From: Planctomycetaceae bacterium
GTDB taxonomy: Bacteria; Planctomycetota; Phycisphaerae; Phycisphaerales; SM1A02
Assembly (NCBI GenBank): GCA_027488415.1
Contig: JAIYBS010000226.1
Span: forward strand, 1-7,739
Length of the DNA: 7,739 nt
Direction of reading: 5' to 3'
Shown in pieces: positions 1-5,637 of the stretch (positions within the stretch are counted from its first letter, which is position 1; every line of letters starts with the position of its first letter). The notes under the pieces are model-generated. The model ran no database searches and had not been told where the DNA came from. It worked only from the letters and a program-made list of their open reading frames with translations. The translations under genes and the position numbers were made by a program.

Positions 1-50
1 GGGCTCCCTGTCCACGTCGACAGATGGGCCCCCGAGCGCCCCATTCCGCC

Positions 51-287
51 ATGAACAGCGAATCCACCGGTCGCCGGCCCCCAGATCCCGAGTTGACGCA
101 CTTCCTCGTCGAGCTGCACGCCGTCGATGGCCTTGCCGCGCAGTGGTGCATGGAAGCCGCGCCGGACGTGCAGTCGGCGGCGGCCGCCGCGGTCGATCGC
201 AGTCCCGGATTCCGCGTCGTCCGGATCATGGCGTCCGACGGCACCGTGCACGACCGCGAATCCGCGCCCGGGTGGGAATCGGCATAG
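51..287 (+). CDS. small hypothetical protein, 78 aa
   Basis: I do not recognise this protein. The frame reads as a soluble, acidic polypeptide with an alanine run (about residues 43-48) and a C-terminal stretch ending in DGTVHDRESAPGWESA. Codon third positions are mostly G or C, and the amino-acid mix is not the Arg/Pro/Ser-rich type seen in the shadow frames, so coding is plausible. The start is uncertain: ATG at 51 gives 78 aa, ATG at 24 gives 87 aa, and the frame has no stop back to the left edge, so the gene could begin outside the window. No Shine-Dalgarno or TANNNT box is visible before either ATG. Its TAG stop lies inside the putative -10 box of the peroxiredoxin gene 9 bp downstream. 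It could also be non-coding leader sequence. Confidence 0.4.
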   Translation: MNSESTGRRPPDPELTHFLVELHAVDGLAAQWCMEAAPDVQSAAAAAVDRSPGFRVVRIMASDGTVHDRESAPGWESA

Positions 288-290
288 GCT
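285..290 (+). promoter_or_regulatory. putative -10 box (TAGGCT) for leaderless bcp mRNA
   Basis: TAGGCT fits the TANNNT -10 consensus and ends 6 bp before the bcp ATG at 297, so transcription would begin at or next to the start codon. There is no purine-rich Shine-Dalgarno in the last 15 nt before the ATG. The TAG is also the stop codon of the upstream small ORF. The expected -35 position (about 262-267, CCGCGC) does not resemble TTGACA. The call therefore rests on the hexamer, the spacing and the matching arrangement at other genes in the window. Confidence 0.45.
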
Positions 291-296
291 CCCGTC

Positions 297-908
297 ATGT
301 CCCTCATCGAGCCCGGCCGCAAGGCCCCCGCGTTCTCCGCGCCGGACCAGTCCGGCACCGTTCATTCGCTGAAGGGGCTCGCGGGCTCGACCTTCGTCCT
401 CTACTTCTATCCGAAGGACGACACCTCGGGCTGCACCGTCGAGGCGTGCTCCTTCCGCGACGGCTGGGCGAAGTACCGCAAGGCCGGCGTGCAGGTCCTC
501 GGCGTCAGCCCCGACGGACCGGCGAGCCACACGAAGTTCGCCCGGAAGTTCAAGCTGCCGTTCCCGCTGCTCGTCGACGAGCCCGCGTCGGGGAAGGCGC
601 CGAAGCTCTGCTCGGCGTTCGGCGTCTGGCAGGAGAAGTCGATGTACGGCCACAGCTACATGGGCGTGGCCCGCACGACGTACGTGATCGGGCCCGACGG
701 GAAGGTGCTCGCGCGCTTCGACAAGGTGAAGCCCGACGGGCACGCCGACAAGGTGCTCGCCGCGATCGCCGCGCTACCCTCCGCTGCATGCAAGGTCTCG
801 AAGTCGAGCTCCGCTTCCTCCGCCTCCACCCCGGCGCGCACGTCCCGTGCTACCAGACCGGCCACGCCGCGGGCCTCGACCTCCACGCGTGCCTCGAAGG
901 CCCGGTGA
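297..908 (+). CDS. bcp: Bcp/PrxQ-type thiol peroxidase (peroxiredoxin) with overrunning C-terminus
   Basis: An atypical 2-Cys peroxiredoxin that reduces H2O2 and organic hydroperoxides in the cytoplasm, recycled by thioredoxin. The thioredoxin-fold active site FYPKDDTSGCTVEAC is clear: peroxidatic Cys46 and resolving Cys51 sit five residues apart as in E. coli Bcp, with Pro39 and Thr43 before Cys46 and the conserved Arg126 of VARTTYVIGPDG. An extra Cys105 is present. The family's usual length is about 150-160 residues, and recognisable homology ends near Leu160. The reading frame then continues 43 residues as a basic Ser/Thr/Ala/Arg/Lys tail that lies almost wholly inside dut in another frame (788-908). 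No earlier stop exists in this frame. The start ATG follows the upstream TAG by 9 bp with no Shine-Dalgarno, consistent with a leaderless message. The enzyme assignment is firm; the tail's status is open. Confidence 0.93.
   Translation: MSLIEPGRKAPAFSAPDQSGTVHSLKGLAGSTFVLYFYPKDDTSGCTVEACSFRDGWAKYRKAGVQVLGVSPDGPASHTKFARKFKLPFPLLVDEPASGKAPKLCSAFGVWQEKSMYGHSYMGVARTTYVIGPDGKVLARFDKVKPDGHADKVLAAIAALPSAACKVSKSSSASSASTPARTSRATRPATPRASTSTRASKAR
775..780 (+). promoter_or_regulatory. putative -10 box (TACCCT) for leaderless dut mRNA
   Basis: TACCCT lies within the 3' part of bcp and ends 7 bp before the dut ATG at 788. No Shine-Dalgarno precedes that ATG. No good -35 element is visible 17 bp upstream. 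The call is by analogy with the boxes before bcp, the aminotransferase and the PIG-L gene; alone it would be weak. Confidence 0.35.
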
Positions 909-1249
909 CCCTCGCGCCGGGCGACATCGCGCTGATCCCCTGCGGCTTCGCGATGGCCATCCCGCACGGGTTCGAGGGCTCGGTGCGTCCGCGCTCCGGA
1001 CTGGCGACGAAGCATGGCATCTCGATGCCGAACGCGCCGGGCACCGTCGACAGCGACTACCGCGGCGAGATGAAGGTGCCGCTCATCAACCTCGGCCGCG
1101 AGGCGTTCGTCGTCGAGCACGGCATGCGCGTGGCGCAGATGGTGATCGCGCCCGTGGCGCGCGCGACCGTGCGCGAGGTGACCGAGCTCGACGGCACCGC
1201 GCGCGGCGCGGGCGGCTTCGGGAGCACCGGCACCGGGCACCGCGGGTGA
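788..1249 (+). CDS. dut: deoxyuridine 5'-triphosphate nucleotidohydrolase (trimeric dUTPase)
   Basis: Hydrolyses dUTP to dUMP and pyrophosphate in the cytoplasm, keeping uracil out of DNA and supplying dUMP for thymidylate synthesis. All five motifs of the homotrimeric family occur in order in 153 residues, a normal length: motif 1 AGLDLHA (28-34), motif 2 PRSGLA (68-73), motif 3 NAPGTVDSDYRG (82-93) with the catalytic-water and uracil-binding Asp/Tyr, motif 4 GMRVAQMVI (112-120) and the glycine-rich C-terminal arm RGAGGFGSTG (139-148) that closes over the phosphates. ATG 788 is chosen because it gives the family's N-terminus. The longer upstream frame is an Arg/Pro-rich shadow of bcp. The first 121 nt overlap the bcp frame. 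There is no Shine-Dalgarno; a TACCCT hexamer precedes the ATG by 7 bp. Assignment is firm. Confidence 0.95.
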   Translation: MQGLEVELRFLRLHPGAHVPCYQTGHAAGLDLHACLEGPVTLAPGDIALIPCGFAMAIPHGFEGSVRPRSGLATKHGISMPNAPGTVDSDYRGEMKVPLINLGREAFVVEHGMRVAQMVIAPVARATVREVTELDGTARGAGGFGSTGTGHRG

Positions 1250-1273
1250 CCGCGGGGGCCTGCGCCATCCCCG

Positions 1274-1279
1274 TATCAT
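1274..1279 (+). promoter_or_regulatory. putative -10 box (TATCAT) for leaderless aminotransferase mRNA
   Basis: TATCAT (4 of 6 to TATAAT) is centred in the 37-bp gap after the dut stop and ends 7 bp before the ATG at 1287, placing the likely transcript start at the start codon. The bases next to the ATG (cacgga) do not give a properly spaced Shine-Dalgarno. A TGAC core at 1247-1250 would make a -35 only with an overlong spacer of about 22 bp, so the -35 is unresolved. This is the best isolated example of the pattern because the box sits outside any recognised coding frame. Confidence 0.5.
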
Positions 1280-1286
1280 CCACGGA

Positions 1287-2477
1287 ATGACCACCGCGAC
1301 CGCCACGGAAGTGAACGTCCCGCTCCTTGACCTGAAGGCCCAGTACGCGACCATCCGCAAGGAAGTCGAGCCGGCGGTCCTCGAGGTCTGCGAGAGCCAG
1401 TACTTCATCGGCGGCCCGAAGATCGACCAGCTCGAGAAGGAGGTCGCCGCGTACTGCCACGCGAAGCACGCGATCGGCTGCGCGAACGGCTCTGACGCGA
1501 TCCTCCTCGCGCTCCAGGCGCTCGACGTCGGACCCGGCGACGAGGTCATCCTCCCGACCTTCACGTTCTTCGCGACGGCCGGCAGCGTGCACCGCCTCGG
1601 CGCGCGGCCGGTGTTCGTCGACATCGACCCGGTCACCTACAACATCTGCCCGAAGTCCGTCGAGCAGGCGTTCGGGTGCTGCAAGCGCGTCAAGACGCTG
1701 ATGCCGGTGCACCTCTTCGGCCAGGCCGCCGACCTCGACGCCGTGATGGCGATCGCGAAGGCGCGCGGCCTGACCGTGGTGGAGGACTGCGCGCAGGCGA
1801 TCGGCACCGAGGACGTGCACGGCCGTCGCGTGGGCAGCGTCGGCGACATCGGGACCTACAGCTTCTTCCCGTCGAAGAACCTCGGCGGCTTCGGCGACGG
1901 CGGCATCATGGCGACGAACTCCGACGCCCTGTCCGCGCGCATGAAGCGCCTGCGCAACCACGGCATGGAGCCGAAGTACTACCACCACGAGATCGGCATG
2001 AACTCGCGCCTCGACGCGCTGCAGGCCGCGGTGCTGAGCATCAAGCTCCGACACCTCGACGCCTGGAGCGCCGCGCGCCAGCGGAACGCCGCGTGGTACG
2101 ACGACTTCTTCCGCGCGGCCGGCGCGGCGGACAGCTCCGTGGCCGTCGACGCGGGCGGGCTTCCGCTCCGCTTCCCGAAGGCCCCCGCGAAGGGCCGGCA
2201 CATCTACAACCAGTACGTGGTGCGCGTCCCCGCGCGGATCCGCGACGCGGTGCGCGACGAGCTGGCGAAGCGCAAGATCGGCACCGAGATCTACTACCCG
2301 CTCTGCCTGCACATGCAGGAGTGCTTCCGGTTCCTCGGCTACACGCCGGGCGTCTTCCCGAATGCCGAGCGCGCCGCCCAGGAAGTGATCGCGCTGCCGA
2401 TCTACGGCGAGCTGAGCGACGCGCAGCGCTCGTGGGTGGCCGAGAGCGTGGTCGACGTGGTCCGCCGTCTCGCGTGA
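1287..2477 (+). CDS. DegT/DnrJ/EryC1/StrS family PLP-dependent sugar aminotransferase
   Basis: A fold-type I PLP enzyme that by family transfers an amino group (usually from glutamate) to a keto-sugar on a nucleotide carrier, for amino sugars of surface polysaccharides or glycans. The protein is 396 aa, normal for the family. Visible landmarks: N-terminal VPLLDLKAQYATIR (11-24), FIGGP (40-44), the PLP-phosphate loop ANGSDA (66-71), LPTFTFFATAGS (89-100), VVEDCAQAIG (164-173) with Asp167 pairing to the pyridine nitrogen and Gln170, and SFFPSKNLGGFGDGG (192-206) with Lys197 as Schiff-base lysine. The substrate-side HGMEPKYYHHEIGMNSRLDALQAA and the tail IYYPLCLHMQECF and ALPIYGEL are also typical. 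The motifs most resemble WbpE/WlbC-like enzymes of UDP-acetamido-sugar pathways, but substrate cannot be read from sequence. No other sugar-pathway gene is adjacent. It converges on the PIG-L gene with 18 bp between stop codons. Confidence 0.93.
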   Translation: MTTATATEVNVPLLDLKAQYATIRKEVEPAVLEVCESQYFIGGPKIDQLEKEVAAYCHAKHAIGCANGSDAILLALQALDVGPGDEVILPTFTFFATAGSVHRLGARPVFVDIDPVTYNICPKSVEQAFGCCKRVKTLMPVHLFGQAADLDAVMAIAKARGLTVVEDCAQAIGTEDVHGRRVGSVGDIGTYSFFPSKNLGGFGDGGIMATNSDALSARMKRLRNHGMEPKYYHHEIGMNSRLDALQAAVLSIKLRHLDAWSAARQRNAAWYDDFFRAAGAADSSVAVDAGGLPLRFPKAPAKGRHIYNQYVVRVPARIRDAVRDELAKRKIGTEIYYPLCLHMQECFRFLGYTPGVFPNAERAAQEVIALPIYGELSDAQRSWVAESVVDVVRRLA

Positions 2478-2495
2478 GCCGACGGACCGATCACG

Positions 2496-3173
2496 TCACG
2501 CCAGCAGGCCGAGTCCCGTGAGCCCGATCGGCTCGCGGGCGAAGAACGGCTCCGCCGACTCGGTCCCGATGCGGCTCCCGAAGTAGGTGCCGGCGGCATC
2601 GAGCCAGTCGGCGACCTTCCGGTTGCGCTCGTTCACAACGAACTGGCTCCGGTAGGCGAGCACCGCCTCGCGCTTTCGGGCCGCGAAGCCCGTGGTGTCC
2701 ACGAGGAACGATGGCTGCGGCACGATGCGCAGGTGCGTCGCGTAGTAGTGGAAGAGCCACTTCGGGTAGATCGGATCGCCCGGCAGGTCGGTCTTCGTCA
2801 GCTTCGCGTCGAAGCGCGCGTCCTCGACGATCCGCGTCCCGGCGACGTGGTCGGGATGCGCGTCCTCGGGGTAGGGGACGAAGAGCACGTCGGCCCGGAA
2901 CGTGCGGATCACGGACGCCACCTTGCGGCGCGCCTCGGGCGAGTGGGTGACCGTGCGGTTCGGGAGGTCGAGCGTGATGCGCTCGGCGCCGAGGATGCGG
3001 GCCGCCTCGGCGGATTCCCGCGCGCGCGTCTCCCGGTCGCCGTGCGGCGTCGGCTCGCCGTCGGTGAGGTCGAGGAGCAGCACGCGATGGCCCTGCGACG
3101 CGAGCCGCGCGATCGTGCCGCCCATGCCGAGTTCCTGGTCGTCCGGATGCGGACCTGCCACGAGGATGTTCAT
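2496..3173 (-). CDS. PIG-L/LmbE family zinc-dependent deacetylase (BshB1-like)
   Basis: A 225-aa cytoplasmic metal-dependent amidase expected to remove an acetyl group from an N-acetylglucosamine-type conjugate. The N-terminal GPHPDDQELGMGGTIARL carries the HPDD motif (His9 and Asp12 as Zn ligands, Asp11 as general base). The second metal motif is EDAHPDHVAG with His106, Asp108 and His109. Between them is DLTDGEPTPHGDRETRARES, a substrate-side segment common in the family. The end (YFGSRIGTESAEPFFAREP) resembles bacillithiol-pathway BshB1 and related bacterial deacetylases, but no BshA or BshC homologue lies in the window, so I give no symbol. ATG 3173 gives the canonical start right before the first beta strand. 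It follows the stop of the upstream 505-aa ORF by 9 bp and has no Shine-Dalgarno; TAGGCT sits 6 bp before it. No terminator is visible between it and the convergent aminotransferase. Confidence 0.9.
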   Translation of the reverse strand: MNILVAGPHPDDQELGMGGTIARLASQGHRVLLLDLTDGEPTPHGDRETRARESAEAARILGAERITLDLPNRTVTHSPEARRKVASVIRTFRADVLFVPYPEDAHPDHVAGTRIVEDARFDAKLTKTDLPGDPIYPKWLFHYYATHLRIVPQPSFLVDTTGFAARKREAVLAYRSQFVVNERNRKVADWLDAAGTYFGSRIGTESAEPFFAREPIGLTGLGLLA

Positions 3174-3179
3174 GGCAGG

Positions 3180-3185
3180 AGCCTA
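3180..3185 (-). promoter_or_regulatory. putative -10 box (TAGGCT) for leaderless PIG-L deacetylase mRNA
   Basis: Read on the minus strand the sequence is TAGGCT, six bases, then ATG: the same hexamer and spacing as before bcp on the other strand, sharing TAGGCTCC. The TAG is the stop codon of the upstream 505-aa gene. No Shine-Dalgarno is present. The -35 region about 17 bp upstream is not recognisable. Independent recurrence of the arrangement supports it, though two shared stop-codon contexts could be chance. Confidence 0.45.
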
Positions 3186-4700
3186 TCGCGACTTCGTCGG
3201 TCGCTGCGTCGCCGCGCGCGCGTCGATGGCGGACGCGAGGTCACGGAGCGACGCGAGGCCGCTGCCTGCCTGGCCGACCGACGGGAGCAGCACCGTGGCG
3301 ACGGCGGCCGCGGAGACGCGCAGCTCCTCGGCAGTGGCGGCATCGTGCCGCGCGCGCGCGCGCTGCTCCTCGATCAGGAGCCTCGAGAGCAGCATGAGCT
3401 CGCCGCGGCTGGCGCCGAGGAACGCGCCCGGCGACGGCACGTCGCGCACTGCCACGAGCCGCGGACCGATGCCCGATCGCCCGGCGAGCCACGGGTCGAG
3501 CGTGCGCGCGAGGCCGTCGGCCACCAGCACGAGCGGCAGGTCGCGGTCGAGCTGCGCGAGCTCCCGGTCGACGGCATCGTCCTGTCGCGCGACGAGCGCC
3601 TCGACGGCGAGCACCGCCCGCGCGTTGAGCGCCTTCGGGTGGATCCGCCAGCCCTCTTCCGGCGGCGCGAAGCCGCCCCACGCCCCGAGCCGCCGCTCGA
3701 CGCTTGCCTCCGCGGCGGCCGTGCCGAGCGCGTCGAGCACCTCGAGCGTCCGGACGGCGCGGAGCATCGCACGCGAGGCGTCCGCGGAGCCGCGCCCGTC
3801 CGCCCAGCCGCGCGCCCAGTCCGCCCGCCGGCGGTCGATCTCCCTGAGCAGGTCGTCGGCACGACCCGCGCACGATTCGCGCGCGGCCGGATCCGCGCGG
3901 CGGAGCCGTCGCTCGAACGCGCCGGGCTCGAAGGCACGGAGCTCCGCGTCGAGCGCGACCATCGCGGATCGTGCCGCCGGCCGCCGTGCCTGATCGCGGA
4001 GCGCCGCGGCCCACGCCTTCGCCGCTGCCTCGAAGGGGCGTCTCGAGTGCGCGTGCGCCGCGGCGATTCCCGCGGCCCATCGCGTGATCGCCGCGTCGAG
4101 CTCGGCCTTGGTCCACGACTCCGGCATGATCGGCGGCGCAGCCGCGGCGGCGGTCGCCTTCGAGGCTGCGGGATCGCCGATCGTCGGCCACGCGGTCGAT
4201 GGGATCGCCGGCGGTCGCGTCTCGGCGGCGGCGATCGCCTCCTCGAGCGGGCGCAGGGCCTCGGCGAGCGCGGCGTCCTCGGTCTGCGTGGGACTCGAGG
4301 CGATCCCGTGCGCGGCGATCGACGCGAATCGCGCGAGCGCCTCGCGGAACTGCGCCGCGGCCGGGCCGTCCGCGCGATCCTTCGCGATCTCCGCATCGAT
4401 CGCGGCGCGAAGCGCGAAGAGTCGCAGTCCGGCGATCGGCATCGCCTGCTCCGCCGGTCCCAGGCCGGCACCGCGGAACAGCAGATCGAACGCCACGCGT
4501 CGCAGGGCGATCCGTGACTCGCGCGCGGGTCCCGCGGCCTCCGCGGCAAGCGCGTCGAGCTCCGTCCGAAGGGTCCTGGTCGCGTCGAGGAGCGCGCTGT
4601 CGCGGGCAAGCGACGGAGGCAGCGCCGGCAGCTGCGCGGTCGCGACGCAGGCGGAGGCGAGCGCAGCGAGGAAGGCGGCGATGCCCCGAACGAACCTCAC
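3183..4700 (-). CDS. exported alanine-rich helical protein of unknown function, 505 aa
   Basis: I do not recognise a family. The start is taken as GTG 4700 because it overlaps the truA stop as GTGA, has GGAG 10 nt upstream and opens a good signal peptide: RFVR, a hydrophobic run (about 7-21), then a probable signal peptidase I site after Ala22 (ATA|Q). A cysteine at 18 (ASAC) is a poor lipobox because Leu is missing at -3. The mature part is almost all predicted amphipathic helix, rich in Ala, Arg, Glu, Asp and Leu, with a Pro/Ala-rich linker around residues 165-190 and regularly spaced Trp/Ala-rich helices in the middle. I see no catalytic motif. The frame is open upstream to 5642 on this strand, but that extension is the shadow of truA. 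Other long frames here are Arg/Ser/Pro-rich shadows. Likely role: an envelope or periplasmic structural or scaffolding protein (inference only). Co-transcription with truA is likely. Confidence 0.75.
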   Translation of the reverse strand: MRFVRGIAAFLAALASACVATAQLPALPPSLARDSALLDATRTLRTELDALAAEAAGPARESRIALRRVAFDLLFRGAGLGPAEQAMPIAGLRLFALRAAIDAEIAKDRADGPAAAQFREALARFASIAAHGIASSPTQTEDAALAEALRPLEEAIAAAETRPPAIPSTAWPTIGDPAASKATAAAAAPPIMPESWTKAELDAAITRWAAGIAAAHAHSRRPFEAAAKAWAAALRDQARRPAARSAMVALDAELRAFEPGAFERRLRRADPAARESCAGRADDLLREIDRRRADWARGWADGRGSADASRAMLRAVRTLEVLDALGTAAAEASVERRLGAWGGFAPPEEGWRIHPKALNARAVLAVEALVARQDDAVDRELAQLDRDLPLVLVADGLARTLDPWLAGRSGIGPRLVAVRDVPSPGAFLGASRGELMLLSRLLIEEQRARARHDAATAEELRVSAAAVATVLLPSVGQAGSGLASLRDLASAIDARAATQRPTKSR

Positions 4701-5476
4701 GTCTCGGTCGCTCCGTAGCGGACCCACTCGAGGCGCAGGCCGTGCGGCGGCAGCGTCGGGCCCGTGACCGTTCGGTCCCCGGTGGTGAGCGCCCGCCGCA
4801 CATCCTCCGCGCCGAGCTTGCCGCGGCCGGCCTCGACGAGCGTGCCCGCGATGATGCGGACCATGTTGTAGAGGAACCCGGAGCCCGCGACCTCGAGGAC
4901 GGCAAGCCCGGGCGAGGGCGAAAGCACCGTGCAGCCGTGGATCGTCCGGACCGTGCTCTCGCGGCCGTGGTTCACCTGTGCGAACGCGGCGAAGTCGTGG
5001 GTGCCGACGAGCGCGGCGGCGGTCGAGCGCATCGCGTCGGCATCGAGCCGGTGCCAGGTGTTCCAGATCGTGCGCCGCACGAAGAGGTCCTCGCCGCCGA
5101 GCCCTCGGTCGGAATGTCGGATCGTGTAGCGGTAGCACTTGCTGACGCAGTCGGAGATCGGGTCGAACCGGTCGTGCGCGAGCGCTGCCGCGCGCACCCG
5201 GACATCCGCCGGCAGCCGCGCGTTGATCGCGAGCGGCAGCTTCTCCACCGGCACGCGAGTCTCGGAGGTGAACGCGGCCACCTGGCCAATGGCGTGCACG
5301 CCGGCATCGGTGCGGCTGGCGCCGACGACCGGCACGCGCGACCCGGTGACGACGGCGACGGCCTCCTCGAGGACCCCCTGCACGGTGCGCAGCGGTTCCC
5401 GGTCGGGCGGCTCCTGCCGTTGCCATCCATGGAAGTCGGTGCCGTCGTAGGCGATCAGCAGGCGGTACCGGGGCAT
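4697..5476 (-). CDS. truA: tRNA pseudouridine(38-40) synthase TruA
   Basis: Isomerises uridine to pseudouridine at positions 38-40 of the tRNA anticodon stem-loop. The 259-aa length fits bacterial TruA. Motifs in order: YRLLIAYDGTDFHGWQRQ (4-21), TVQGVLEEA (31-39), the catalytic loop GASRTDAGVHA (52-62) with nucleophile Asp57 (equivalent to E. coli Asp60), KCYRYTI (113-119) with the conserved active-site Tyr, HDFAAF, and GSGFLYNMVRIIAGTL near the C-terminus. ATG 5476 gives the canonical first strand. No Shine-Dalgarno precedes it; both a sigma70-like promoter (5515-5543) and a TATCCT box closer to the start are possible. The stop overlaps the GTG of the next gene by 4 nt, implying translational coupling. 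Assignment is firm. Confidence 0.96.
   Translation of the reverse strand: MPRYRLLIAYDGTDFHGWQRQEPPDREPLRTVQGVLEEAVAVVTGSRVPVVGASRTDAGVHAIGQVAAFTSETRVPVEKLPLAINARLPADVRVRAAALAHDRFDPISDCVSKCYRYTIRHSDRGLGGEDLFVRRTIWNTWHRLDADAMRSTAAALVGTHDFAAFAQVNHGRESTVRTIHGCTVLSPSPGLAVLEVAGSGFLYNMVRIIAGTLVEAGRGKLGAEDVRRALTTGDRTVTGPTLPPHGLRLEWVRYGATET
4711..4714 (-). promoter_or_regulatory. Shine-Dalgarno (GGAG) for the 505-aa gene
   Basis: On the minus strand GGAG lies within the last codons of truA, exactly 10 nt before the GTG at 4700. It supports the internal GTG start over upstream alternatives. It shows that this downstream, overlapping gene uses a ribosome binding site, unlike the leaderless-looking starts nearby. 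Confidence 0.55.
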
Positions 5477-5485
5477 GGGATGCCG

Positions 5486-5491
5486 AGGATA
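5486..5491 (-). promoter_or_regulatory. possible second -10 box (TATCCT) close to truA start
   Basis: Minus-strand TATCCT ends 9 bp before the truA ATG, so a transcript from here would have a leader of only about 2-3 nt. A weak -35 match (AAGACC, 3 of 6) lies 16 bp upstream. It fits the TANNNT series before other genes, but the spacing is looser, and the more upstream ACGACA/TATAAA promoter is a better sigma70 match. Confidence 0.3.
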
Positions 5492-5514
5492 GGCGGATGT
5501 GGCGGCCGGTCTTG

Positions 5515-5543
5515 TTTATAGGACATAGCAGGCCACCTGTCGT
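5515..5543 (-). promoter_or_regulatory. putative sigma70-type promoter for truA
   Basis: On the minus strand ACGACA (5543-5538, 4 of 6 to TTGACA) and TATAAA (5520-5515, 5 of 6 to TATAAT) are separated by exactly 17 bp. Transcription would begin near 5508, giving a leader of about 32 nt without a Shine-Dalgarno. It would drive truA and the coupled 505-aa gene. Confidence 0.45.
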
Positions 5544-5594
5544 CGATTTCCTTCGCCGGATTCCGCGGGCTTCCCGTGCGCGCGCAAACCTTTG

Positions 5595-5623
5595 TTGGAC
5601 TTGGTGCGTCTTGGGTCTAGAGT
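5595..5623 (+). promoter_or_regulatory. putative promoter for the secreted-protein gene
   Basis: TTGGAC (5595-5600) and TAGAGT (5618-5623) are 17 bp apart. Each matches the sigma70 consensus only partly (3 of 6 and 4 of 6), but the spacing is ideal. The expected start near 5630 gives a leader of about 65 nt containing a hairpin and a Shine-Dalgarno. Confidence 0.5.
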
Positions 5624-5637
5624 TGCAAGGACGATCA

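Noticed and set aside
656..2312. Long minus-strand frames opposite bcp, dut and the aminotransferase
   Set aside because: Both (656-1636 and 1086-2312) are compositional mirror frames of confidently identified plus-strand enzymes.
2473..2495. CGTGA...TCACG inverted repeat between the two convergent stop codons
   Set aside because: The stem is only 5 bp with a 13-nt loop and no T run. It partly reflects the two TGA stops facing each other, so I do not call it a terminator.
2733..4517. 594-aa plus-strand open frame opposite the PIG-L and 505-aa genes
   Set aside because: It is an Arg-dominated, low-complexity translation antisense to a gene with clear catalytic motifs and to one with a signal peptide. 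Long stop-free antisense frames are expected at this GC content.
4641..4655. Lipoprotein signal (ASAC) in the 505-aa protein
   Set aside because: The residue at -3 is Ala rather than Leu/Val/Ile, and a standard signal peptidase I site (ATA|Q) follows four residues later.
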